Positions 5,124-5,147 of a DNA stretch of 5,147 nucleotides are shown one piece after another. Every line of letters begins with the position of its first letter. Within the stretch, counting starts at the first letter, position 1. A model generated the notes under the pieces. It made no database searches and was not told the DNA's origin. It saw only the letters and a list, made by a program, of their open reading frames with translations. Both the position numbers and the translations under genes were made by a program. Source of the stretch: Promethearchaeota archaeon (GTDB taxonomy: Archaea > Asgardarchaeota > Lokiarchaeia > Sigynarchaeales > MK-D1). Location: assembly GCA_016839385.1 (NCBI GenBank), contig JAEOUK010000654.1, positions 1-5,147 of the forward strand. The letters are read 5' to 3'.

Positions 5124-5147
5124 ATGAATCATAAACTAGATGATTGG
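5124..5147 (+). CDS. Possible start of a gene cut by the window edge
   Basis: An open frame ATG...TGG encodes MNHKLDDW before the window ends. An in-frame ATG at 5079 would add 15 residues (MNVFLFDINQVECIY). The frame is free of stops from about 4998 to the edge. Support comes only from the upstream TATA-like boxes and the divergent layout. Eight codons are too few to name a product. Confidence 0.25.

Noticed and set aside
1..5147. CRISPR array, tRNA or rRNA gene, insertion sequence or replication origin
   Set aside because: No regularly spaced repeats, cloverleaf-like segments, transposase motifs or repeat clusters were seen on either strand.

Overview
The window most likely comes from an A+T-rich archaeon. 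The anchor is a complete archaeal RNA polymerase subunit Rpo3 (3517-4362) carrying an inserted ferredoxin-like domain. The promoters also look archaeal: TATA-like boxes lie about 25-40 nt before the starts, and several genes have little or no Shine-Dalgarno sequence. An Asgard archaeon is my best guess. The reasons are the very A+T-rich sequence, a eukaryote-like protein at 1-1350 (B-box-like zinc finger, helical middle, GRAM/PH-like domain) and the mixed neighbourhood. This is inference, since no rRNA or other strong lineage marker is present.

Layout. On the minus strand, 1-1350 is the first 450 codons of a zinc-finger/PH-like protein whose 3' end lies outside the window. It has its own strong ribosome binding site. 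Behind it, also on the minus strand, are two tandem paralogues (1537-2271 and 2369-3103). Each encodes a 244-residue metallo-beta-lactamase-fold hydrolase with one N-terminal membrane segment. They share about half their residues and each carries the same 14-nt box exactly 29 nt before its start codon, so they appear to be separately promoted copies. A 413-bp A+T-rich divergent intergenic region follows. Then comes rpo3 on the plus strand, standing alone instead of in the usual ribosomal-protein operon. It converges on a GNAT acetyltransferase (minus strand, 4394-4975) across a 31-nt T-rich gap. The right edge (4976-5147) is a divergent promoter region and may hold the first codons of another plus-strand gene.

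How the genes relate. There is no obvious shared pathway. The two hydrolases are the only pair that clearly belong together; they are probably anchored at the membrane with the catalytic domain outside the cytoplasm. Rpo3 is a housekeeping core-transcription protein. The GNAT and the zinc-finger protein have unknown substrates or partners. The most unusual items are the B-box/PH-like protein, the membrane-anchored hydrolase pair with duplicated promoter box, and the isolated rpo3 with an irregular first cysteine motif. I saw no RNA gene, CRISPR array, insertion sequence or origin.
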